A stretch of DNA of 64,000 bases from the NCBI GenBank assembly GCA_000702685.1, contig JNJD01000010.1:124001-188000 (forward strand), in the 5' to 3' direction. This DNA is from Lachnospiraceae bacterium AC2028. GTDB lineage: Bacteria; Bacillota; Clostridia; Lachnospirales; Lachnospiraceae. How positions within the stretch are numbered: position 1 is the first letter of the stretch; each line of letters begins with the position of its first letter. This document shows, in pieces, positions 1 through 8,455 of the stretch. A program made the position numbers and the translations under genes. The notes under the pieces are model-generated. The model did not search any database. It was not told the DNA's origin and saw nothing but the letters and a program-made list of their open reading frames with translations.

Positions 1-61
1 TAAACGTGGCTAATTATATACCTAAGAATAATGTAATTAATGTAAATGGAGGAAATGAGTG

Positions 62-301
62 ATGACACGTGCTGAAGTATTTGAAAAGTTGAATGAAGTG
101 TTTCGTGAAGTATTTGATGATGAAGATATAGTAGTATCTGATGCTACTACGGCAAACGATATCGAGGCCTGGGATAGTCTTATGCATATAACACTGGTTT
201 CTGAAGTTGAAGATGCCTTCGATATACATTTTGAAATGAAGGATGTAACAAAAATGAAGAATGTTGGTGAAATGGCGGATAAAATATTGGAGATGATGTA
301 A
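62..301 (+). CDS. Acyl carrier protein
   Basis: A 79-residue acidic protein of the size and pattern of an acyl carrier protein. The phosphopantetheine attachment motif DSL is seen in the run WDSLMH at about residues 38-43, followed by the usual acidic helix. It should carry an acyl or aminoacyl group as a thioester on Ser. GTG at 59 is in frame, but ATG at 62 sits 8 bases after the Shine-Dalgarno GGAGGA (48-53) and is preferred. The stop shares one base with the next start (TAATG), so the two genes are translationally coupled. Its place before a polysaccharide cluster suggests acyl modification of a sugar or a small secondary pathway rather than housekeeping fatty-acid synthesis (inference). 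Confidence 0.88.
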   Translation: MTRAEVFEKLNEVFREVFDDEDIVVSDATTANDIEAWDSLMHITLVSEVEDAFDIHFEMKDVTKMKNVGEMADKILEMM

Positions 302-717
302 TGAATGAAATCCGTATTCATCATATAGGTTATCTTGTAAAGAATATTGAAAAATCCATAGAACTTTTTCGAGATATGGGCTATGATGTCGAATTTGAAA
401 CGGTTTATGACGAATGGCGGGATGTGGACATCTGTTTTCTTGTAAAAGATAGTTATCGAATAGAACTTGTTGCGCCGAGAAGCAAATCATCTGCTGTGGG
501 AGAATTAAGAAAGAAGATTGGTAATTCACCATATCATATCTGCTATATTGTGGATGATCTTGATAAAGCAATAGCCAAATTTTCCGAGTTTCACTATGTG
601 ATTTGGCAGGATGCGCATGAAGCTGTTGCGTTAAACGGAAGAAGGGTTGCATTTATGATTAGCGGACAGGTTGGGATGATTGAATTGCTAGAAAACACTG
701 TTAAAAGTGATGTATGA
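301..717 (+). CDS. VOC (glyoxalase/epimerase-fold) protein
   Basis: A 138-residue protein with two beta-alpha-beta-beta-beta repeats, as in the vicinal oxygen chelate superfamily (glyoxalase I, methylmalonyl-CoA epimerase). Seen: an N-terminal HHIGYLVKNIEKS segment, an internal IELVAP strand, HICYIVDDLDKA opening the second half, and a C-terminal MIELLE strand. The two His and two Glu positions match the metal-binding pattern of the family. The start overlaps the ACP stop by one base, so the protein probably acts on the ACP-bound or a related acyl substrate (inference). Substrate and reaction cannot be told from the sequence. Confidence 0.8.
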   Translation: MNEIRIHHIGYLVKNIEKSIELFRDMGYDVEFETVYDEWRDVDICFLVKDSYRIELVAPRSKSSAVGELRKKIGNSPYHICYIVDDLDKAIAKFSEFHYVIWQDAHEAVALNGRRVAFMISGQVGMIELLENTVKSDV

Positions 718-776
718 TTACATTTTTAATGTAACAAGCTTAGAGAGCATTGTTGTGTATTTTTTGGGGAGGGTTC

Positions 777-1397
777 ATGGCTATTTTTTATAATGTGAAA
801 GGCGAACCAATTTCTAAATCGGAATTTATTGATCTATATTCTAAAATATATTATTTTCAGAATGATTATGTGGAAGAACATAAAATATCTAATATGATAA
901 TTGATTCTAAAGCTAGGAAACCTGAAGATTACGTTTCTTTTCTTAGATGGAAAGTGGGTGATAAAAGTGATGGAAGTAGCATTATTACTCAATATGGCAG
1001 TTCTATAGATGTTAAATCGATTATTGGATTAGCAAACGAAGTCGATGAGACATGGTCTAACCTCGAAACCATAGACTTATATGGTAAAATTTTGAATAAA
1101 AAAATCAAAAATTTAGGCGCTGTTTATTCTTTGGCTTTGGTTTATTTTATATCCTGTGGGACAAAACCCATATATGATAAATTTGCTGAAATAGCGCTTG
1201 ATGTTATTTCTGATGATTCCCATTCCTTCAGAGAGCCACAAATATACATAGAGCTTCCTGATAAGTGGGATAAAGACAATGTTATAAAGCGTTATGAAAA
1301 GTATGAAAATAAACTTTCTGAAGTGTTTGGCGGTTTGTGGAGAACTGAAAGAGATATTGACCGTGCTTTGTGGACTTATGGACATATGTTTAGATGA
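777..1397 (+). CDS. Hypothetical protein
   Basis: A 206-residue soluble protein that I do not recognise. A TTG at 750 is in frame, but ATG at 777 directly follows a strong GGGGAGGG (766-773) and is the better start. The protein is rich in aromatic and charged residues, has no signal peptide or membrane segment, and ends with the motif DIDRALWTYGHMF, which may mark a helical domain. Base composition is clearly more AT-rich than the genes after 1538, as for its two upstream neighbours. It is closed by a strong intrinsic terminator at 1455, so it is not co-transcribed with the capsule genes. Confidence 0.6.
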   Translation: MAIFYNVKGEPISKSEFIDLYSKIYYFQNDYVEEHKISNMIIDSKARKPEDYVSFLRWKVGDKSDGSSIITQYGSSIDVKSIIGLANEVDETWSNLETIDLYGKILNKKIKNLGAVYSLALVYFISCGTKPIYDKFAEIALDVISDDSHSFREPQIYIELPDKWDKDNVIKRYEKYENKLSEVFGGLWRTERDIDRALWTYGHMFR

Positions 1398-1454
1398 ATA
1401 ATAATTTGATGTGTCTTTATTTCTCTATTTAGAATATGATATTGCAAGATCACT

Positions 1455-1489
1455 AAACGGGCAAAAAATCGTGTTTTTTGCCCGTTTTT
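1455..1489 (+). terminator. Intrinsic terminator after the first operon
   Basis: A 14-bp perfect stem (1455-1468 with 1474-1487) around a 5-base loop; the core GGGC/GCCC is flanked by A-run and T-run, so it may work in both directions. It separates the AT-rich upstream genes from the CapE cluster. Confidence 0.9.
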
Positions 1490-1506
1490 GTTGTAAAATA
1501 TAAAAT
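1478..1506 (+). promoter_or_regulatory. Possible promoter of the polysaccharide cluster
   Basis: TTGCCC (1478-1483) and TAAAAT (1501-1506) are 17 bases apart and lie 32 bases before the capE start; AAAGGG at 1526-1531 is the ribosome binding site. The -35 overlaps the terminator and matches only 4 of 6 bases, so this is tentative. Confidence 0.35.
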
Positions 1507-1537
1507 GTATGAACTTTTTTCATAGAAAGGGTACATC

Positions 1538-2590
1538 ATGACCGCATTTAAGGACAAAACATTACTTATTACCGGAGGAACCGGTTCTTTTGGACATACC
1601 GTATTAAAGCATTTCCTTGATTCAGACATTGCTCAGATTCGTATTTTTTCGCGTGATGAGAAGAAACAGGACGATATGAGGCATGAACTTCAGGCCAATC
1701 ATCCAGAAGTTTCCGGTAAGGTTAAGTTCTATATCGGTAATGTTCGCGATGAGAGATCTGTTCGGGATGCTATGGATGGAGTTGATTACATATTTCATGC
1801 TGCAGCACTTAAGCAGGTCCCTTCTTGTGAATTCTTCCCTATGGAGGCTGTTCAGACAAATGTTGAAGGAACTAATAATGTTCTTCATGCAGCTATAGAT
1901 GCAGGAGTAAAGAGGGTTGTGTGTCTATCGACTGATAAGGCTGCATATCCCATTAATGCAATGGGTACTTCCAAAGCTATGATGGAGCATGTTGTCAGAG
2001 CAAATGCCAGAGTGGCTGCTGAACGCGGAGAGACTGTTATCTGCTGTACGAGATATGGCAATGTTATGTGTTCCAGGGGATCGGTCATCCCTCTTTTCAT
2101 TGACCAGATCAAGGCCGGAAAACCCATCACAATTACCAATCCAGATATGACCAGATTTTTGATGAATCTGGACGAAGCTGTTGATCTTGTCAAGTTCGCA
2201 TTTGAGAATGCCAATCCCGGCGATCTGTTCATTCAGAAAGCCGATGCATCGACAATTGGAGTGCTTGCCCAGGCTGTTCAGAAGCTCTTCGGAGATACGG
2301 GAACTCAGATAATTGGCACCAGACATGGTGAGAAGCTATACGAAACTCTTATGACTAAGGAAGAGAGACTTAGATCCGAGGATATGGGCAATTATTTCAG
2401 AGTGGCTGCCGATAACAGAGATCTGAACTATGATAATTATTTCGTCAAGGGACAGGTTGCCACAGAAGCAGACGAGTCATATACTTCTCATAATACTAAG
2501 CTCCTTGATGTAGACGGTACCGTTAATAAGATAATGACAACCGATTATGTGAAATATGCCCTTAAGGGTGAGGTTTACAGTGGTTTTTGA
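1538..2590 (+). CDS. capE: UDP-GlcNAc 4,6-dehydratase (CapE-type)
   Basis: A 350-residue extended short-chain dehydrogenase of the CapE/FlaA1/PseB group, which converts UDP-GlcNAc to a UDP-4-keto-6-deoxy-hexosamine. Seen: the Rossmann motif TGGTGSFG (12-19), HAAALK (87-92), STDKA (131-135), and AMGTSK (141-146), where Met142 replaces the usual catalytic Tyr before Lys146, as in CapE-type enzymes. With the CapF and CapG homologues that follow at 10- and 17-base gaps, it should start synthesis of UDP-N-acetyl-L-fucosamine, as in Staphylococcus aureus capsule types 5 and 8 and Pseudomonas WbjBCD (established for those families; assignment here from similarity and gene order). Confidence 0.9.
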   Translation: MTAFKDKTLLITGGTGSFGHTVLKHFLDSDIAQIRIFSRDEKKQDDMRHELQANHPEVSGKVKFYIGNVRDERSVRDAMDGVDYIFHAAALKQVPSCEFFPMEAVQTNVEGTNNVLHAAIDAGVKRVVCLSTDKAAYPINAMGTSKAMMEHVVRANARVAAERGETVICCTRYGNVMCSRGSVIPLFIDQIKAGKPITITNPDMTRFLMNLDEAVDLVKFAFENANPGDLFIQKADASTIGVLAQAVQKLFGDTGTQIIGTRHGEKLYETLMTKEERLRSEDMGNYFRVAADNRDLNYDNYFVKGQVATEADESYTSHNTKLLDVDGTVNKIMTTDYVKYALKGEVYSGF

Positions 2591-2599
2591 GGTCTATAG

Positions 2600-3865
2600 A
2601 TGAGAATTCTTGTAACAGGAAGTAACGGATTTATAGGTCGAAATCTCGTATGGAATTTGCGGGAGATAAGGGATGGTAAGAATCAGACCAGACCTTCTCT
2701 TAATATCACTCAGATATCGGGAATAAATGTTGATGATACCGAGGATAAATGGAGAGAATTATGTTCGCAGTGTGACTTTGTATTCCATTTCGCGGGAGTG
2801 AACAGACCTTCCGATAATTCGGAGTTTATGAAGGTTAATCGTGGTGCAGCTAAGTTGCTGCTTGACACTCTTAAGGAAGTGGGCAATACCTGCCCGGTTA
2901 TGTTCGCAAGTTCCACGCAGGCTTCTCTTATGGGAAGATTTGAAGGCTCTGAATACGGAAAGAGCAAACTTTCCGGTGAGGAGCTTTTCTTTGATTATGA
3001 GAAGGAGACGGGTGCAAAGGCGTACGTTTATCGCTTTCCCAATGTCTTTGGTAAATGGTGCAAGCCCAATTATAATTCAGCGGTTGCGACATTCTGTAAT
3101 GCTATAGCTAACGACCTTGATTACAAGGTCAATGATCGAAATACCGAACTTGAGCTGCTTTATATAGACGATCTTGTGGAGGAGATGTTTGATTGTCTGG
3201 AAGGCAAGCCCCATAGATGCGAATTTGATGGAGCAAGTGCCGTAGCTGATCCAAATGGCAGATATTGTTATGTTCCAGTTACTCATAAAGCTACTTTGGG
3301 AGATATTATTGATCTTCTCGTATCATTTAAAGCAATGCCGGAAACTCTGGTTATGCCGGAGATTCCCGGTGGATCTTTTGCCAAGAAGCTTTTCAGTACA
3401 TATCTTACTTATCTTCCGGAAAACGGAATATCATATCCTTTCAAGTCCAATGTGGATAACAGAGGTTCGTTTACGGAACTTATCAGAACCCCTTCAAGTG
3501 GCCAGATAAGTATAAATGTTGCAGGACCTGGAATAGTTCGCGGAGAACATTGGCATAATTCCAAATGGGAAATTTTCATAGTTGTATCGGGCCACGGACT
3601 TATCAGACAGAGACGAATTGGGATAGATCCCGAAACTATGCAGGGGTATCCCGTTCTTGAATTTGAAGTGACGGGTGAACAGCCCAGAGCAATACAGATG
3701 CTTCCGGGATATGCGCACAGCATAACTAACCTTTCCAAAACGGAAAATCTTGTAACGGTAATGTGGGCAAATGAGCCTTTTGATTCGAACCGCCCAGATA
3801 CTTTTTATGAGCCGGTATCACCTGAAATGAAGAGACCACAGAATCCTGAAAAAGGCAATGTATAA
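2600..3865 (+). CDS. capF: CapF: epimerase/reductase with C-terminal cupin
   Basis: A 421-residue two-domain protein. The N-terminal part is an NAD(P)-binding epimerase/reductase with GSNGFIG (7-13) and the catalytic pair Tyr119-Lys123 (YGKSK). The C-terminal part (from about 285) is a cupin with the metal-binding pattern HWH (317-319) and Glu324. This fusion is diagnostic of CapF, in which the cupin epimerises the 4-keto sugar at C3 and the reductase yields UDP-N-acetyl-L-talosamine-type product. It is the second step of UDP-L-FucNAc synthesis, between CapE and CapG. It has full family length and no sign of damage. Confidence 0.9.
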   Translation: MRILVTGSNGFIGRNLVWNLREIRDGKNQTRPSLNITQISGINVDDTEDKWRELCSQCDFVFHFAGVNRPSDNSEFMKVNRGAAKLLLDTLKEVGNTCPVMFASSTQASLMGRFEGSEYGKSKLSGEELFFDYEKETGAKAYVYRFPNVFGKWCKPNYNSAVATFCNAIANDLDYKVNDRNTELELLYIDDLVEEMFDCLEGKPHRCEFDGASAVADPNGRYCYVPVTHKATLGDIIDLLVSFKAMPETLVMPEIPGGSFAKKLFSTYLTYLPENGISYPFKSNVDNRGSFTELIRTPSSGQISINVAGPGIVRGEHWHNSKWEIFIVVSGHGLIRQRRIGIDPETMQGYPVLEFEVTGEQPRAIQMLPGYAHSITNLSKTENLVTVMWANEPFDSNRPDTFYEPVSPEMKRPQNPEKGNV

Positions 3866-3881
3866 ACAGGAGATTTAGATA

Positions 3882-5090
3882 ATGGCTGAATTAACTGCAA
3901 ATTGGAAAAATAACGGTAAGATCAGGCTTTTGATCATTGTAGGAACCAGACCGGAGATCATCAGGCTTTCTGCAGTGATAAATAAGTGCAGAGAGTATTT
4001 TGACTGTCTCCTTGCCCATACGGGTCAGAATTATGACTATAACCTCAACGGAGTCTTTTTCAAGGATCTTGGACTGGCTGATCCGGAAGTCTATCTTGAT
4101 GCAGTCGGTGATGATCTTGGAGCTACTATGGGAAATATCATTGATAAATCCTATAAGCTCATGGTTAATATCAAGCCTGAGGCAGTTCTGGTACTTGGTG
4201 ATACCAACTCATGCCTTTCTGTGATTGGAGCTAAGAGGCTTCATATTCCTATTTTCCATATGGAGGCCGGAAACAGATGCAAGGATGAATGCCTGCCCGA
4301 GGAAACTAACAGACGTATTGTAGATATCATTTCCGATGTGAATATGGCCTATTCAGAGCATGCCAGAAGATATCTTTCGGGATGTGGCCTTCCTCCTGAA
4401 AGAACCTTTGTAACAGGCTCGCCTATGGCGGAGGTCCTCTCTAATAACATAAAGTCAATAGAAAATTCGGACATTTTATCCCGGATTTCGGGGGAGATTG
4501 GAACTAAGGTGGAGAAGGGTAAGTATATCCTTCTTTCCGCTCACCGTGAGGAGAATATAGATACTGAAGCTAATTTCCTCTCTCTTTTCAATGCAGTTAA
4601 TGCAATGGCAGAGAAGTATGATATGCCTGTTCTTTATTCCTGTCATCCCAGGAGCAGAAAACGCCTTGAACAGATGACATCTGAAGGAAAGTTCACATTA
4701 GATAAGAGAGTATATGCTCATGAACCTATGGGCTTCCACGATTACAATAACCTTCAGATGAATGCATTCTGTGTAGTATCGGATTCCGGAACATTACCTG
4801 AGGAATCATCATATTACACCTCTATTGGAAAATCATTCCCTGCTGTATGTATAAGAACTTCCACTGAGCGTCCGGAGGCACTTGATAAGGCGTGCTTTGT
4901 ATTATCCGGCATTTCAACCGAAGGACTTCTTCAGTCGGTTGAACTGGCTGTTTCTATGAATAAGAACGGGGATCTGGGCATTCCTGTTCCCGATTATGTT
5001 GACACGAATGTTAGCACCAAGGTTGTAAAGATAATTCAAAGCTATACAGGGGTAGTTGATAAATTCGTTTGGAGAAAGACGGATATTTAA
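3882..5090 (+). CDS. capG: Non-hydrolysing UDP-sugar 2-epimerase (CapG/WecB family)
   Basis: A 402-residue UDP-GlcNAc 2-epimerase family protein. Seen: GTRPE (21-25) at the nucleotide-binding start, GDTNS (106-110), HMEAGNR (126-132), PEETNR (139-144), LLSAHREEN and SDSGTLPEES, all family signatures. Given its position after CapE and CapF it should perform the last step, C2 epimerisation to UDP-N-acetyl-L-fucosamine. Plain UDP-ManNAc formation (WecB) is the alternative, less likely in this context. The ribosome binding site AGGAG lies just before the ATG. Confidence 0.88.
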   Translation: MAELTANWKNNGKIRLLIIVGTRPEIIRLSAVINKCREYFDCLLAHTGQNYDYNLNGVFFKDLGLADPEVYLDAVGDDLGATMGNIIDKSYKLMVNIKPEAVLVLGDTNSCLSVIGAKRLHIPIFHMEAGNRCKDECLPEETNRRIVDIISDVNMAYSEHARRYLSGCGLPPERTFVTGSPMAEVLSNNIKSIENSDILSRISGEIGTKVEKGKYILLSAHREENIDTEANFLSLFNAVNAMAEKYDMPVLYSCHPRSRKRLEQMTSEGKFTLDKRVYAHEPMGFHDYNNLQMNAFCVVSDSGTLPEESSYYTSIGKSFPAVCIRTSTERPEALDKACFVLSGISTEGLLQSVELAVSMNKNGDLGIPVPDYVDTNVSTKVVKIIQSYTGVVDKFVWRKTDI

Positions 5091-5091
5091 T

Positions 5092-5481
5092 ATGGATATT
5101 AATGAACAGAATTATGTAGAGAAGAACAATTTGCCTAAATATGAAAAAGCAGGATTTATATTGCGGATGATTGTTGCTATATGCTCTCTTTTGACATTTC
5201 TGACTATTTTGATCGTTGCTATTATCATTGTTCCTAAGGCAGTTAACCTGATTCATACAGTCCAAAGAACTCTTGATAATATGGAAACTGTTTCGGAAGA
5301 TCTTAAGGCCTTGGAACTTGCCGAAGCTATCAAGAATATTGAAGATGATACGGCTCAGGCAATGTCAGATGTTTCAAGTGCTATGGATCAAATTGAAAAG
5401 TTGGATATCGACTCTCTGAATCAATCCATACAGGAATTAAAAGATAGTACTGAGAAATTCAGCAGTTTATTTGGTAGATGA
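5092..5481 (+). CDS. Single-pass membrane protein with coiled coil
   Basis: A 129-residue protein starting at ATG 5092, one base after the CapG stop; the longer in-frame version would overlap CapG. It has a short polar N-terminus, one hydrophobic segment at about residues 25-50, then an acidic, heptad-like helical tail (about 60-125) with many Ile/Leu/Met at a and d positions. Its stop overlaps the next start (ATGA), so it is coupled to the polymerase-like gene. Function is not recognised; such a topology would fit a small scaffold or length-control partner of a membrane polymerase (inference only). Confidence 0.6.
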   Translation: MDINEQNYVEKNNLPKYEKAGFILRMIVAICSLLTFLTILIVAIIIVPKAVNLIHTVQRTLDNMETVSEDLKALELAEAIKNIEDDTAQAMSDVSSAMDQIEKLDIDSLNQSIQELKDSTEKFSSLFGR

Positions 5482-7163
5482 ATAGGATCAGAGCGTTTTT
5501 TTGGGGAAAAATCAATAAGGTCAGGATGGCTACGATTGTCTGTTTTATAATCCTTATGTATGTTAACAGGGTTGTGGCGAATGACAGTCAGTATGTTTGG
5601 CTGATTACCAATAATTTTGTTGGACCTGCGGTTACGCTTATCATTCTGTCTGTATATCCCACACGGGATTTTAAGAAGCCTTTCTATGTTATCTGGACTG
5701 TTCTGGGATTGTTGGGAACCATAGGCGGACATTTTTTCTGGTATACTCATCAGGTCGGACATATATATTATAAGTGGGTGACTATACCTCTTAATATCTG
5801 GTTTCTTGGAGCAGCGGTCTTCAAGTTCATAGAAGAGATCAGTATCAGGAAATCTTTTAAGATAAAGCTTTCAAAATGGGAATACCCGGTTATTGCATGC
5901 ATGTTTTTGATGGTGATATCCGCAAGCAATACATTCTGGCCATTCTATTATCTGATCATCTTTCTGATGCTCTGGCATACGCCTTTTTCACGGGATGAGA
6001 GAAGACAGGTTCTTATCGGTATATTTGATGGACTTATCATTGGTTTCATCATCATGCAATGTTATGCATTTTTCAATACTCCGTATCTGACTTCGAGATA
6101 CAGGGGGTCATATTGGAATTGCAACAGAAATTCATGTTTATACCTGGTTGCCCTTGCCTCTGTTTTTGGAAAATGTCATATGAAAAAGCTTGAAGATAGA
6201 GAGTGCCGGACTTTTAGCTATGATATTGCGATATCTGTGCTGATAGCTTTTATCATTTATTCCGGCAGCAGGACCGGTATTATAGGAGCGGCATTGATAG
6301 TGGCTTTATATCTGCTTTTATGTGAAAAGCATGTTTTAAGTCAGAAATTAGGAGCCGTTATCAAAAATGGATTGATCTATGTGCTGTTTACCATAGTATG
6401 CATTCCTTTGCTATATTTCCCTATAAGGTATCTTCCTGAGATCAAGCCTTTTGCAAAGGCTGTGGCAAAGGTCGTTATTAGAGGGGATGAATTTAACCAT
6501 GAGTTTGCCGGCGGAATATCACTTCGAGAAGCATTGACAAATAATCTGCTCAGGTATTTTGGAGTATACAGATCAGCGGATGACGAAACTTCTGTATCGG
6601 ATGAGACTATTTCGGAAGATGATAAACTTTTGGTTGTATCCGATCCTTCCGGTAAATACTATACGCTTGAGTATGAATATATGTATTTTCCTGAAAGAGG
6701 AATCTTTACCATCAGAACACCAAAATGGATTTATTCCGGCCTTGGTGCATATGACTGCCGTATCAATATATATGCGGCTCTGATTGATCAGATGAATCTT
6801 GTCGGTCATATTGATGAAGAAGTTATGCTCGATATCAGATCTGATGTGCCGAGTTCGCCGGAAGTCTGCTCGTATAATGAACAGAACTTTGCCATACACT
6901 ATTTGTTCGTATATGGTATTCTCATCGGATTGCTTGTATGTGTATTAATGCTTGCCGAATTGATATATCTTATTAAGAGAAGCTGGAAAAAGTACGGGGA
7001 TGGCATCATCTTCTTAATGCTTGTTTCCGTGTATTTTATATTTGGTTTGACCGAGATAGTGTGGGTGCCCGGTCAATTGGAACAGATACTTCTTTTCTTT
7101 GCTCCGCTGTTTTTTACCACATATGATAATTGTGCTGATGAATTGGTTTCGGAGAATTCTTAA
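5478..7163 (+). CDS. O-antigen ligase/polymerase-like membrane protein
   Basis: A 561-residue protein with about 11 hydrophobic segments and one large polar region at roughly 310-470 between late segments. This is the layout of Wzy/WaaL-type O-antigen polymerases and ligases. The motif SGSRTG (262-267) within a membrane segment is typical of the family, and NxNxxCLxL (about 214-223) is shared with the second copy at 15266. It should polymerise or transfer lipid-linked glycan at the outer face of the membrane. Sequence divergence in this family means the exact reaction (polymerase or ligase) is open. Confidence 0.72.
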   Translation: MNRIRAFFWGKINKVRMATIVCFIILMYVNRVVANDSQYVWLITNNFVGPAVTLIILSVYPTRDFKKPFYVIWTVLGLLGTIGGHFFWYTHQVGHIYYKWVTIPLNIWFLGAAVFKFIEEISIRKSFKIKLSKWEYPVIACMFLMVISASNTFWPFYYLIIFLMLWHTPFSRDERRQVLIGIFDGLIIGFIIMQCYAFFNTPYLTSRYRGSYWNCNRNSCLYLVALASVFGKCHMKKLEDRECRTFSYDIAISVLIAFIIYSGSRTGIIGAALIVALYLLLCEKHVLSQKLGAVIKNGLIYVLFTIVCIPLLYFPIRYLPEIKPFAKAVAKVVIRGDEFNHEFAGGISLREALTNNLLRYFGVYRSADDETSVSDETISEDDKLLVVSDPSGKYYTLEYEYMYFPERGIFTIRTPKWIYSGLGAYDCRINIYAALIDQMNLVGHIDEEVMLDIRSDVPSSPEVCSYNEQNFAIHYLFVYGILIGLLVCVLMLAELIYLIKRSWKKYGDGIIFLMLVSVYFIFGLTEIVWVPGQLEQILLFFAPLFFTTYDNCADELVSENS

Positions 7164-7180
7164 ATCGGGAGATGAATGAT

Positions 7181-8440
7181 ATGAGAGAGGGAAATTACAA
7201 AATTGCAGTAGCAGGCACGGGATATGTAGGACTTTCATTGGCAGTTCTTCTGGCACAACATAATCAAGTAACTGCTGTGGATATTCTAGAGGACAAGGTA
7301 AAGCTGATCAATGAACGGAAAAGTCCGATCAAGGATGATTATATAGAAAAATACCTGTCAGAGAAGGAACTGGATATTACCGCTACTACGGACGGTGATT
7401 CTGCTTTTTCGGATGCAGATTTTATTATTGTATCTACTCCTACCAATTATGACTCGAAGAAGAATTACTTTGATACATCCGCTGTAGAATCTGTGATTGA
7501 ACAGGTGCTTCGTGTGACAGGATCAAGAGAGGATAAGCCTCTTATTGTGATCAAATCCACTATCCCTGTCGGGTATACCCAGGCTTTGAGAGAAAGGCTG
7601 GGTGCGGATAATATTGAATTCAGCCCCGAATTTTTAAGAGAGTCTAAGGCACTTTATGACAATCTGTATCCCAGCAGGATCATTGTGTCCTGCAGTGAGA
7701 AGACGGAAGAAAGGGCTAGGGCTTTTGCAACGTTGCTACAGCAGGGAGCACTTAAAGAGAATATTGATACATTGTTTATGGGTTCCACCGAAGCTGAGGC
7801 TGTAAAGCTGTTTGCTAATACATACCTTGCACTCAGAGTATCGTATTTCAATGAACTTGATACCTACGCTGAGATGAAAGGTCTTGATACCGGCAAGATC
7901 ATTAAGGGTGTATGCCTCGATCCCAGGATCGGAGACCAGTATAATAATCCTTCATTCGGGTATGGCGGATATTGCCTCCCCAAGGATAGTAAGCAGCTTC
8001 TCGCCAACTATGCCGATGTTCCTCAGAATATGATGACTGCTATTGTGGAATCCAATCGTACCAGGAAGGATTTTATCGCCGACAGGGTATTGGAAATGGC
8101 CGGATATTACAGTTATTACGGAACCCATACCGATTATTCCGGAGAACAGGAGCATCCCGTTACGATTGGCGTATACAGACTCACTATGAAAACCGGAAGT
8201 GATAATTTCCGTCAGAGCTCCATTCAGGGCGTTATGAAGCGTATTAAGGCCAAGGGAGCCACGGTTGTAATATATGAACCTACGCTTGAGAACGGATCCA
8301 CTTTCTTCGGAAGCAGGGTTGTAAATGATCTGACCGAATTTAAGAAGATTTCCGACAGTATTATAGCGAACAGGTATGATAGTGAGCTTGATGATGTACG
8401 GGATAAGGTATATACAAGAGATCTTTTCGAAAGAGATTAA
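7181..8440 (+). CDS. UDP-glucose/UDP-hexosamine 6-dehydrogenase (Ugd family)
   Basis: About 420 residues, NAD-dependent four-electron oxidation of a UDP-sugar to the uronic acid. Seen, numbered from the in-frame ATG at 7172: Rossmann GTGYVG (15-20), the substrate loop EFLRES (153-158), the catalytic Cys268 in [12 protein letters not shown], and the C-terminal UDP-binding domain. Ugd of this length uses UDP-glucose, but UDP-HexNAc enzymes look similar. ATG 7172 immediately follows GGGAG (7167-7171), so ATG 7181, 9 bases after it, is the better start. It supplies an acidic sugar to the surface polysaccharide (inference from context). Confidence 0.9.
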   Translation: MREGNYKIAVAGTGYVGLSLAVLLAQHNQVTAVDILEDKVKLINERKSPIKDDYIEKYLSEKELDITATTDGDSAFSDADFIIVSTPTNYDSKKNYFDTSAVESVIEQVLRVTGSREDKPLIVIKSTIPVGYTQALRERLGADNIEFSPEFLRESKALYDNLYPSRIIVSCSEKTEERARAFATLLQQGALKENIDTLFMGSTEAEAVKLFANTYLALRVSYFNELDTYAEMKGLDTGKIIKGVCLDPRIGDQYNNPSFGYGGYCLPKDSKQLLANYADVPQNMMTAIVESNRTRKDFIADRVLEMAGYYSYYGTHTDYSGEQEHPVTIGVYRLTMKTGSDNFRQSSIQGVMKRIKAKGATVVIYEPTLENGSTFFGSRVVNDLTEFKKISDSIIANRYDSELDDVRDKVYTRDLFERD

Positions 8441-8455
8441 TGGTATGGTAAGCTG

